Source: Diaporthe sp. PMI_573
Taxonomy: Eukaryota; Ascomycota; Sordariomycetes; Diaporthales; Diaporthaceae
Direction: 5' to 3'
Assembly: GCA_021399435.1 (NCBI GenBank)
Contig: JAJTUP010000024.1
Coordinates: forward strand, 62,001-126,000
DNA length: 64,000 nt
A model generated the notes under the pieces. That model had not been told where the DNA came from. It made no database searches and saw only the letters and a program-made list of their open reading frames with translations. The translations under genes and the position numbers were made by a program. Below, one piece after another: positions 22,322 to 32,424 of the stretch. How positions within the stretch are numbered: the first letter of the stretch is position 1; every line of letters starts with the position of its first letter.

Positions 22322-23814
22322 GGGACGAGATGGTGGGGGAGGAGTGGAAAGGAAGTCCTTGGCTGTTCAGAGATCACGGAACGAGCCGTCGCTGAAGTGG
22401 ATCCGCTACCGAAGTCCTGCCAGGAAAATCAGGCTCTCCCTCCCATTCAAGTGAAGGAAAGATATTGAAGCAAGCAATAGACCACGGGGCCAGTCCGATT
22501 CAGTTGGGGCAAAGGGGTAGCGCTGCCCAGCGATGTTGCTGAGAAAATCTACTCATACATGTGTGCGTTCACTCGGCCAGGAGTCCAATATTGCTCCCAA
22601 GATGTGTCATATGCCCTCTCCGCTCTGTCCCTCTACAGCCAAGACGCTGTTACGCTTGCCGCGCCAGCCTACCCAGCCTGCCAGGTGGCTATCATAAAGC
22701 CAAGGGCAAAACAATGCTTCCAGACTGGTCCACTAATTACCAGAAACGATGCGATGTGCATCGTGGCTTTGCTTCTTAACGCACTCGAGAAACCCATCAT
22801 CGGAGCCCTCATGAAGCTGAATCAAGTACCTAATTACGCAATTCCATAGCGTACAACAGTCTGAAAAGCAGTTCCATTTATATATCGGCCGGGTCTGACC
22901 CCCACAGAGGCGTGCCTTTCTTGCTGGCTTCCCTTGACCTTGTGTGTGTTGCATCTGCACGACAAGGGATCACCGGGAGGACAGAAACAACGCCAACAGC
23001 GCCAGACTTTGAACACGAGAACGCTGAATGTATGAGAAGCGGGTGACAGTCGCACACTTCTTGGGACACTGATCTACGAGACATGTTGCCGTCTTCAAAA
23101 TTTGTTTCCTGGACATCTGCTCTTAAGATTTGCGACACCACTCAACCAGCTACCTGAATGAAATGGCAGCATGTCATTATGACTCAGTGAGTTATCTGGC
23201 AGCGAAGATGACCCAAATTGGCAGTGTTTCGAGCTCGTCAGTATAGCGGAAGTTTTTTATTTTAAGTGGGTGGTTTCTGCTCTTCTTCCTAGTAGAGTGC
23301 ATAATCTTTTTCAAAATACGCTGCGTAAGTAACTTGTGAGAGAAATTAGCTTCCCGGTTTAAAGTTAATGGAAACGGACATCGCTTAGTTCGTTGTGCCA
23401 TAGGTAATATCTGCAGAAGAGTGAGTTATGGAGCGGTCGCCGTGTCTGTCTTGGGGTCAAAGAAATCAAGAATTGTGATATAAAGTAGATGATGCTTATG
23501 AATTTTGAGTGGCCGAATGCCCTGGAACGACCAAACATGTCTCAAATCCGGCTCAACTCCGGCTCAACTGCCCACAGACTCTCAGTTACTCAAGATGTTC
23601 GGTTCAAGGTACATGCTGTGGCCCAAATACCATTACGACCAAGGTTATACATGCGGGCTGTGAATTCTATGACTATACTAACGTGCGAAACCGGGGTCAC
23701 ATCATGAATCACCTGTGCACAGGTTTGCGGAAATAGCCTTTATTCTCAGTCAAACTCTAGACTAATCCTAGTCATGTAAATGCACTTGAAGCTGGGTCTT
23801 CCAGAAGACGTTTT
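22322..23814. other. Intergenic region, 1.5 kb
   Basis: It lies between the 3' ends of gene B (+) and the sedolisin (-). No frame shows family similarity or a plausible exon chain. I see nothing else. Confidence 0.5.
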
Positions 23815-25689
23815 CTACTTTTTCATACCCCAGCCCTGCTTCCCAGGCGTGGACGTAGCTTTGTCAACACCTAGCGCCTCGAGGATATCCTTAAACCTAG
23901 GCGTGCCAAAGCCAGTAACGGCGTCCCAGCCCTCCTTAGCAGGAAACCCGAGCCCGTCCCCCAGCTCGGAGCAGCCCACAGCGCTGCCGGATGTGATGTC
24001 CGTAAACGCCTTGTGGCCCCGCTTGTACAGCCACGGGTTGAGGAATCCGAGCGGGCTCTTGCCGGCAGCGAGCAGCGCGTCGTTGACCAGTGCGAAGATC
24101 GCCGAGATGGCGGGCGTGGAAGCACTGGTCCCTGACACACGCACGTCGCGCGAGTTCCACACCTCGGCGTACGCGAAACCCTGTCCTGCGACATCCGGGT
24201 ACCCACGGCCGGACGCGTTGTAATATTGCGCGTCCCTGCCGCCCAGAGACTCGACGTAGGCATCCACGACGCCGTCCTGGTAAAGCGGTCGGGAGAAGTA
24301 GGATGAGAAGCCGCCGCCGCTGGCGTAGTCGTTGCTAGGGTTGTACGCGACGACCTCTGGGGTGAAGTTCATGGTGGCGCCGACGGAGGTGATGAAGGGG
24401 CACGAGGAGGGGAACTCGGGCAAAAAGGAGGAGCGGTTCGTCCCGTCGTTAGTGGTGCAGTAGCCGCTGAACCCGACGCCGTCGTCGCCGGAGGCGAAGA
24501 GCAAAGACACGCCGCGGGCGCCGAGCTGTGCCATGTCGTTACACACGCGCCTCGCGTACGAGGGGGGCACGGTCTGCTCGTCGTCGTCGTACGAGGTGCT
24601 GATCACCTTTGCCAGCTCGTCGTCCGACTGCGATAGGAGGTGCTCCAGCCAGACGAGGTAGGGCTCGTTGGAGTCGGATGTGGTCGCCGCATCTGGGAGG
24701 TAGGGCGGGCTGCCGCCGACAGTATAGGCGATGAGCTTGGTTGGCCAGCCGATTCCGAGCATGGCCTGTACGTCCAGGTTGCCTTCGACATTGGTCTGGT
24801 CCTCGATCGTCTGGTTGGTGTAGACTTGCGAGGTTGTTCCGTTTGCAATGGAGTCGAACTTGAAGTCGTAGGCTCCGGACTTGGCCTCGGGTCGATACTC
24901 GGAGAGGAACTGGTAGGTGTCGTTTCGATTGTTGGATTCACCGAGATAGTCCACCAGGCCCATGATGTTGGTGTCGTTAGACTGTGTCTGGTAGTCGATG
25001 GTTCCGTACAGCGTCCTCAGGCATGTAGGAGTGACATGATCCCAGACGCAAACGTCGGAGACGGAGCCATTGCTGTACAGCTTGGTGGCTGGCTTCTGGT
25101 CCTCAAGGGTGTCGACCTTGAGAGCGAAGGCCTTGGGCTTGGCGCGGAACCAGGAGGTGGTCGGCTGGATCGTGTCGATGTGGTCGTGGAGGTGTAGCGG
25201 TAGAGACCACTTTGGAGTGCGCACAACCTCCGAACCATCTTCATGACGGTAGACCGAGTACTTTGTGTTCAGAATCTGCTCGATGTCCACGACCGGGAGG
25301 GTGACGGTGATCCAGTCCCTGGCCGAGCTGTACCTCAGCGCCGACTTACCCACGCCATTATCGGCTAGCCACTCGTGGACCTGGTCCAAGGTCTCGTCGG
25401 AGGGTTCGAGCAGCTTGTGAACCTGCTCTGCCTTGAGATGCTGACCGTATGACTGGTGGTCGGGATCAGACACCTCGTACAGCTGCCGCTCCAGGTCTGA
25501 GAATGAGCCCTGCTTCAGGCCGATACGCAGTGCGATCTTGTGGCCAGAATCTGGGCGGCGGGTTTCAGTCCATCTGCGAGGGACGTGGTGAGATTCCTTG
25601 ACAGCAAAAGCAGAGCGCTGTTTGACGGGTTTGCCAGCGGCCGAACTGGCCAGGAGGCCTGCGGCCAGAAGAAGTCCGTTCAGCTTCAT
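23815..25689 (-). CDS. Secreted sedolisin (S53 tripeptidyl-peptidase type), 624 aa
   Basis: A serine-carboxyl peptidase of family S53, active at acid pH outside the cell. A single exon. Residues 1-19 form a signal peptide (hydrophobic, ending SAAG). A propeptide of about 180 residues (pro-kumamolisin fold) precedes the catalytic domain. The catalytic triad is visible: E302 and D306 in EGNLDVQ, and S522 in SGTSAS. The oxyanion aspartate is D402 in ASGDDGVG. The C-terminal calcium site is suggested by FTDITSG and GWDAVTGFGTP. Several N-glycosylation sequons are present. Length and layout match fungal tripeptidyl-peptidases (SedB-like) or aorsin-like endopeptidases, which cannot be separated here. 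All key residues are present, so it should be active. Confidence 0.93.
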   Translation of the reverse strand: MKLNGLLLAAGLLASSAAGKPVKQRSAFAVKESHHVPRRWTETRRPDSGHKIALRIGLKQGSFSDLERQLYEVSDPDHQSYGQHLKAEQVHKLLEPSDETLDQVHEWLADNGVGKSALRYSSARDWITVTLPVVDIEQILNTKYSVYRHEDGSEVVRTPKWSLPLHLHDHIDTIQPTTSWFRAKPKAFALKVDTLEDQKPATKLYSNGSVSDVCVWDHVTPTCLRTLYGTIDYQTQSNDTNIMGLVDYLGESNNRNDTYQFLSEYRPEAKSGAYDFKFDSIANGTTSQVYTNQTIEDQTNVEGNLDVQAMLGIGWPTKLIAYTVGGSPPYLPDAATTSDSNEPYLVWLEHLLSQSDDELAKVISTSYDDDEQTVPPSYARRVCNDMAQLGARGVSLLFASGDDGVGFSGYCTTNDGTNRSSFLPEFPSSCPFITSVGATMNFTPEVVAYNPSNDYASGGGFSSYFSRPLYQDGVVDAYVESLGGRDAQYYNASGRGYPDVAGQGFAYAEVWNSRDVRVSGTSASTPAISAIFALVNDALLAAGKSPLGFLNPWLYKRGHKAFTDITSGSAVGCSELGDGLGFPAKEGWDAVTGFGTPRFKDILEALGVDKATSTPGKQGWGMKK

Positions 25690-27997
25690 GCTGAGGCTAC
25701 CGACTACACCCTTGAGAGTTGTTGTCTGAAGAGACGAGGTTCTCGGGATGGGGGAAGAAACTGAAGTCAGGGCACTTCAACCAGGTCGCAGACGAAGGGG
25801 GTCATCTCTTTTATCACGCTGCCTACTGACTCACTAGGAAACGGCCAATCACTCGCTCATGGTGAGGTCGGATAAGGAAACAAGCATTAGGTCACGTCTC
25901 GCACCATGTTACCAAACGGTCTATCCATGTGGGGTCGACAACCGACAGAGTCAGCTCGAGTCCTGCCGCTGTCGCGCCGCAGCATCGGGCTGCTGTGGCT
26001 TGCGCGCCGGAACAGAGAACCGACCCCGCCATCACCAGGGGAGACATCGTATCCTGTCCGGCGCTTGGCACCGAACGGGCAGGTCGTGGGGCCCGGGATT
26101 CGATAACGGAAATTGGCCCCATCTTGTCACCTCACCGCACGATTGCGACTCGCTCGTTCCTGGTGGCGACAAGCGCCTGTTCGGTGTGCCTGGCTTGATC
26201 ACCCGCTCTAGTCGGTGGGGATCGCCGTTTGCAAGGGTTTGACAGTTTATTAAGCTTTCTGGATCTGGCCAATGCAGGCCAAGGAACGGGACGACGGCTC
26301 GGCGTCCTCTTGGCGTGCGGCTGGCGTCCAGCTGGTCCCACCCGCCTGCGACGTCTTCTTGGAAATTGCTCCACATCTGCCTCTCTGGTGACCGTTTTTT
26401 TAATGGCTCTCAAAAGGGCAGTTGCTTATAAAGGCCGGATTTGTCACGAATATGGGCTTGCTCGGAAACAAGTTTTCCAAATTTCCCCTGTGGTAAAATC
26501 ACATGGTTCAGAACCTCGGTGTCCGTTGCATCAAGACATCGCGTCTGGCATGTCACCCTTTTTTCTTTTCTCTCTTTTTCTTTGCCCATTGACAAAGACT
26601 TACGGAGGGATGTGAGGGCAAAATTAGCGAGTTGAGGCATTGTAAATGCAATTTTGAGACCTGTCATCGCTTTGGTAACCTGACGACTCTTTGCTGTCTG
26701 TCTTCCTCGTTCTTATTCGGCTTCATCCTGCTCCCTTACCCCACGGGGGTGTGCCTGCCTGATGGATGTCGTAGCGAGTTCAAAGAACTTGAAAAGTGTC
26801 ATTTCAATGGAGGCTGGCAGTTCGGACATGAATCTTTGAGCTATCATGTCCACCTTCTTTTTAAGGCGCCGCATTTGCCCGCTTCCAATTGGAAGTAGGA
26901 TCGATCGCTACATCATCTTGCACGCCACCACTGCGCCTGACACACACTATTGGCTGAGAAATAATTCGATCCAAATTTAATCTCGTGGCTCACTCAGTAA
27001 ATTTGTGCAATTAAGGTTAGACCATCCTACAACGGGGTCGTTAGCCAAGATCTGGCGGCTAAGGCGCGAGGCAAGCTCACCGGAAGTTTTCTTCGGTGAT
27101 GAAGGAAGCAGAAAAGTCCTTATTGAATTTTAGTAGTATTCCAATGGTATTATTTGCAGCCAAAATATTCCCAATGCCATGATTTGCCTCTGCCGACACC
27201 ACTGTGCTCTAGCTGACGGTGGCAAGGCGGTGCCACCTCGGAGCTAAGTAGTATCATAACTCCGTACGAGAATGTTTATCGCAAACAGAGGGTCAAAGAG
27301 CCTTCTGAATTGATGCCTGGAGGGCTCTAACGGGCTTGATAGTGCTGACTATGGCAGCAGTCAGGCTGGACATCTTGGAGCTCTGTGGGTGCGATGTGGG
27401 AGGTGGGGCATGGAATGGAATATTAAGATATGTGTAATCTGGCCCTGTGCGCTGTTGGATTCGTGTGATTGGAATCTGTGTCCTCAGTCTGTTGCTCTGT
27501 GATGGATTGCGACTCCTTCGTCAATGATGGGCTAGATCAGACGGTCGGCGCTCAGGCCAACGGCCAACCTCGACACCTCTTTGTCTTACTTGCATTTGGC
27601 AGGCGGGGCGATTACTGCCCAGGTGGGTTACATAAAGATCAGTGGTAGACAGTCTTTCAATCCCAAGTGGTGTAGTTGAACGATTCTGTATACCGCTGGC
27701 GGGTACATATGTATCCATTGGCTAGTCGTCCTCATGGAGTCCGTTCTACCTACTTAACCGGGGTAACAGACTACGGACTTGCGCTGGGTTCAAGTTGCCA
27801 CTTGATACAATCTTTCTTTCTATCTCTGCCTTTGAGTCACAATTTTGATCTCAATATCTCGCAATCACTTGGGCCCAATCTACCCAGCTAAACCTAGGCC
27901 TTGTCGTCAAGCTTAGGAGAGGCACGCTTGCTCCCCTTTGAGCCTGACCTGTCTGTGAAGGCTTCGACATCAAATCATCTTGACCGTATGGAACATA
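25690..27997. other. Intergenic region, 2.3 kb, with the sedolisin promoter
   Basis: It is upstream of the sedolisin and downstream of the Delta9-desaturase, both on the minus strand. GATAAG at 25871-25876 and GCCAAG-type hexamers (for example at 26278) resemble GATA-factor and PacC sites, which would fit nitrogen and pH control of a secreted protease; these short motifs are expected by chance too. No gene is supported. Confidence 0.35.
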
Positions 27998-29495
27998 TCA
28001 GGACCTCTTTTGTGTTTTCTCTTGACTCTCAAAATGTTCACAGGTCTCGGCTTCTGACGTCAAATTCCTCTCAGATCCCTTCCGTTTCCATATCTCCACC
28101 TCACCACCACCGCGCATGACGCCAACTCGCATAGTCGCGAGTAGATTGTGGGCCGCATTCGAATGGTCATACACACCACCATTAAAGGCGGCAGTTGCAT
28201 CTTTCCCAATATACGCAGCAAGTAGGGACCTGCCACCCGGATGCTCTTGGACAAAATCTGCAACATCATGGATGACACCAGCCACAACCAGAAGTGCCTT
28301 GCCGTTCACCTCAGTCTCTGACACGAAATCATCCCAAGACATAATGGGCAGCTGTTCCAGTGGAAGCCCCCAATCGCACTTACTGCGCCTCCGGTCCAGC
28401 GCCTTCTGAAGCTGTTGGATGCGGCCCTTCTCGATCTCATTCCTGCGGAAGCGCTTGAGGTCGGCGGCGAGCCCGACCTGTTTCCAAAGCCAGATCATCC
28501 ACTTCGTGGGATCATATTGCCACCATTCAATGGCGTTTCTATAATCCGAGGGGAATTCGTGGTGGAAATTGTGATAGCCTTCGCCCAGAGTGACCACGGC
28601 CGTCAGGAAATGGTCCCGGGGCGAGCGGCGGTCATCGAAGGGCTGCTCCCCGATCCAGTGGGCAAGCGAGTTCACGCAGAATGTGGCTTGCTGGAGAAAG
28701 AAGCACCGCAGGATGCCGGCGTAGATGAATCCACCCATCCGGTCGCCCCATAGACCGCATATCAGAGCTGGGAGTGCCCACGCCATAATGATTACAGCTG
28801 GCAGATAATTCCGATGCTGCCACATCACGATGCGATTCTGATTGAGATCCGTCATATCTGTTCGACCAAGCTTTTTTGGGTCTTGTTTGAAAATCATCCA
28901 GCCAAGATGTGAATGCATGAGACCCTTGCGGACCGAGTAAGGGTCTTTCTCGGTATCAGTGTGCCTATGATGAGCTCGATCTGATAGTACTGTCAGTCAG
29001 ACTCCGCCAAATCAAATTGATGCTCAGGGCGATGTCATGGTGTTTCAGCCCATTCCATAGGCAAATTCAACTCGTCCTTGGCTTTTAGGAAGTGAGAGGG
29101 TTATGACTGAAAGCACTAACGATCTCTAGACCACGCCCTTATTGACCCTTGTACAGCCCCAGCCCCAACAGCAGCTAGGTAGACTTGAAGTAACGGCTTT
29201 GCTTTGTAACATGTGTGTGACCAGAGCCGATGGTAGCCTGCATATAAGTCAACACTTTCTGCTGGACCAATTCATTATTATGATTGCGCATACCGGCGGT
29301 GATTCCGAGAGCAGTATTAAAGTAGTACACAGCAGCAAAGACAGCAGTATATGGATGCAAAGGGGTCCATATAGCCCCGAAGAAGCCCAAGATAGGAACA
29401 ATAATGACGAAAAAGACATTCAGCCAATTGAGACGTCGGTACCAGTTCTGCCACGTCATTGGCATCTCACTGATATGAGGCGCCTTCAACGACAT
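27998..29495 (-). CDS. OLE1: Delta9 acyl-CoA desaturase with C-terminal cytochrome b5, 433 aa
   Basis: An ER membrane enzyme that introduces the Delta9 double bond into stearoyl- and palmitoyl-CoA. Three exons: 29495-29294, 29237-29121 and 28980-27998, total 1302 nt in frame. Histidine boxes are intact: HRLWSH at 70-75, HRAHH at 107-111 and HNFHH at 243-247. The C-terminal cytochrome b5 domain has HPGG at 353-356 and the second heme histidine near 379, so it can supply its own electrons. Exon 2 recreates GYHRLWSH exactly at the splice, confirming the model. The protein is a little shorter than I expect for the family, mostly at the N-terminus. The symbol denotes the yeast family; whether this is the housekeeping copy or a paralogue cannot be told. 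Confidence 0.92.
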
Positions 29496-30764
29496 TTTGG
29501 CAGAACGTGGCCGATGCGGATGAAGCTGGCTTCGATATGGAGCATGTAAGTCCCGAGGTCTTCTCTGAACTTTCCGTGGCAATATTACCACCAGAGTCTT
29601 TGTTTACGATTGACCTGAAACATAGACTCTGGAATGGTTAAGTAAAAGGTGGCCGCTCCGCCGTGAGGCGGTCCCAACGTCGAAAAAGCAAAAGGTCAAG
29701 AGCTTGGCGCCCGTCGTCGTCCTGCCATTAGGCACCCGCAGAGAGCAAACAGGTCCCTTGATACTCCTCGTGTTGAGGAAGCGGTCTTTTGTTGGGACCG
29801 TGCGTATCTCACTTAGACTAATTGGGCGCGACATAGGCGGTTTTGATAAGCACGAAGTACGGGTCGGAACGTTGTCCCGCCGAACTGGCAAGTCAATGAC
29901 CCGTGCAAACGTTTGTTGTTTTGAAACAAATATTGTTGCAACACCCCGTACTGTACCCAGGGGGATGATAACCGGTATTGTACCATTTTAGGAAGACCCT
30001 CCCGAGGGAGTTTCGGGAGGGCCTTCCTTGCAACAACGTCGTGTTACCTCCCGTCCCGTGCGAGACATGGGGGAGTGTGCTCGCAGAGAGTTTCATTTGA
30101 TCTTTCGCGTCCGTGTAGCCATGAAGAGATACGTAACATTTCCATCCCTCTTTGCCTGCTTTGACCAAACGGTTTTAGTTAGCCTGGATCCTTCTAACTG
30201 CCTAGGTGGCCACTTACATAAACATATCATTCCAAAGGATTGCTGGGGTTAGGTCTTAACATATCCTGTAATTTCCGACACGGTCGGCAATTGTTATGCC
30301 CAGAAGACCTGCTCGGAACAATTCCAAGTAGCAAGGATAGCCTTGCCACCACGGTTACCCCGGAGATCATGTTTGGAGGCCTAAGAGGCCGTGATAACAT
30401 CATATATTTCACCCCACCCTTGGCACTGGCCAAGGAATAGGCGTTAGTACAAACTTCAGCTATTGCTTCATTTAAGGGCTACTGCCTGCTTTTGACCGCA
30501 AGTCTGAAGACTCGCACAGAGAATTCCGCTGTCACTGGTGCTTTTGTGCAATGAAGTACGCGTCGCAATCCCGATATCCACATTAAACACTCTGCTCAGT
30601 CACGATGTACAAGGTGTACGGGGGTAAGATTTATGAGGTGACCTGCATATACGTCTTTATGCTCTACTTTTATCTTCACATATTTACCAAAACAAATCCA
30701 GTTGTTACAGGAAATTTACAAAGGTCGATGATTTGATTATGGCTACTGTGCAAACCGTTGGCGA
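29496..30764. other. Intergenic region, 1.3 kb
   Basis: It should hold the promoter of the Delta9-desaturase and the 3' UTR of the next minus-strand gene. Open frames here lack family similarity. A strong inverted repeat within it is listed separately. Confidence 0.45.
29991..30027. repeat. Strong hairpin-forming inverted repeat
   Basis: Two 15-nt arms, 29991-30005 and 30013-30027, pair at 14 of 15 positions around a 7-nt loop. The arms are GC-rich (CCCTCCCGA against TCGGGAGGG). It sits about 500 bp upstream of the Delta9-desaturase start codon. Purpose unknown; it could be a remnant of a mobile element. Confidence 0.6.
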
Positions 30765-32141
30765 TTACTCACCATCGAACCAGTTCTCGGGCTCCTCATT
30801 GTGCCGAGGCCGAATCCTTCGGGCTTCGCCCTCGTAGTCGACCGGACCTTCCTTCCGGGGACTCGGGGTTAGTGGATGATATGCCTGATATCCAATCTCA
30901 ACACCGGGATGCTTGAAAGTCGCACCCCGTCTCATGGAGAAAAGTGGCTTGCTAGCCGGCTCCTTTTCGGACCCTGTCACCTGCTCGGCCTTGATCGGAG
31001 CCGGCGCTTCCGGGAAGGTCTCCGGGGCCAGCCCCAACAGACTCCTAACAGCCTGCTTTACGGGCGCTGAATCCCAATATTCTACGAACGCCTGGAACGG
31101 GTCTGCAGTCTCGGACGCTGCGGGTGGCACGCACCTGTGGAAGACACCTTCCACGATCTCCGGGTCGAAGCAGGCGTTGACTAGCCCGGCTATGAGGCTC
31201 TTGCGGTGAATACGAATGTAACTCGGGTCCCTCGGCGCCTCTGGAAAGAAACTCATTGTTTTGACAGTATCCTGGAACGACGAAGTCTCGTCATCGTGGA
31301 AGCACTGGCAGGCTGCAGGGGTTATCTCATTTGCTAGCCTGGGTATCTTCGCATGGGCTGGCCAGATGCATGATTCAAAGAGGCGCGCCTCGTGATCATC
31401 CAAGAAGCGCTGAATAGAGCGGTCGCTCCGAAGATCATCAAGGGAATAAACCCCTGCTGTCGCAGCCCAGACACGCGAGCGCCAGGCCGATGTTCTGAAG
31501 TCCCTGTTGGTCAGAGGGTGCGTTATGACGCTCTCCTCCTTGGCCAGGATCCGTAGCCAGATGCTGAGGTTCCCCCAGTCCTCATTGTTGACACAGTCCC
31601 ACTGCTTTGGGGCTGTGGCGTCGGGCGCTTGGGAGAGGTAAGGCACGTCGTTGAGGTCTTGGATTGCGCGTTTGAACTCTTCGGGCCCGCCCCAAATATA
31701 CATTAGGCTCACCAAGAGTGGGTGCTCGAGCTCGTTGATCCGTCTGTAGACTTTGAAGACTAGGTCATCGCGTCCTTTTGAGTGGAGGTACCGTTCGATT
31801 AGGCCCTTCGTGCATTGGGTGCATATGAGATCCGACTTAGCGACGGTGCTGACAAAGGTGTGACATAGTTCAACATCGAAGTCAGTCGTTCCTGAGCTGG
31901 CCACGAAGCTGCTGTTGTCTGTGTGGTGCATTCTTAATTCCCAATGCTTTCTCTTGGACGATTTCGGGGATTGTGGAAGATCGATTCGGAAATTCTGCCA
32001 GCGTCTCTTCTGTGAGCTCACGAAAGCTGGCGAAGCAAGTTTGCTAAATGCTGCGGCAATGATAAATATAGCCCTGGAATGGATGACGGCTGTAGGTGAT
32101 CCCGGGGCCATTGCTTGATCTTTTACAAAGGCTATGTCCAT
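30765..32141 (-). CDS. Hypothetical protein, 458 aa
   Basis: A single-exon frame. The first true ATG is at 32141 (the frame upstream opens only with TTG); a second ATG lies at 32111. I do not recognise the family. A CxxC pair (ICTQC) lies near residue 120, followed by a helical region with many charged and aromatic residues (for example YIWGGPEEFKRAIQDL), which resembles the C-terminal part of fungal BTB/POZ-like or F-box-like hypothetical proteins but is not diagnostic. The C-terminus is rich in Pro, Glu and Arg and probably disordered. No signal peptide; one weakly hydrophobic N-terminal stretch. It is 284 bp downstream of the next minus-strand gene. Confidence 0.65.
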   Translation of the reverse strand: MDIAFVKDQAMAPGSPTAVIHSRAIFIIAAAFSKLASPAFVSSQKRRWQNFRIDLPQSPKSSKRKHWELRMHHTDNSSFVASSGTTDFDVELCHTFVSTVAKSDLICTQCTKGLIERYLHSKGRDDLVFKVYRRINELEHPLLVSLMYIWGGPEEFKRAIQDLNDVPYLSQAPDATAPKQWDCVNNEDWGNLSIWLRILAKEESVITHPLTNRDFRTSAWRSRVWAATAGVYSLDDLRSDRSIQRFLDDHEARLFESCIWPAHAKIPRLANEITPAACQCFHDDETSSFQDTVKTMSFFPEAPRDPSYIRIHRKSLIAGLVNACFDPEIVEGVFHRCVPPAASETADPFQAFVEYWDSAPVKQAVRSLLGLAPETFPEAPAPIKAEQVTGSEKEPASKPLFSMRRGATFKHPGVEIGYQAYHPLTPSPRKEGPVDYEGEARRIRPRHNEEPENWFDGE

Positions 32142-32424
32142 ATGACGGGAACAAAGGTTCAGGGCCTCCAAAACTGTCCCCAAACACAAAGATAGATGGG
32201 GGTGCCGAGTGTTGTGTCAACATACACAAAGAAACACAACCCGCGCCGCAGTTTTTGCTTTGGGCTTCTTTATACCAAGCCGCAAAATTAGAACCGGCAC
32301 ACTTTGATTGCCATGTGCACGCTCGAAGTACAGTGCTTTCTAAATTTGTGAGTGAACGGGCCGCAGGCATTTGGACGCTGGAAGTGGTTATACGGGCTTA
32401 TGTTCTATTTCAATCGCAGTGGTG

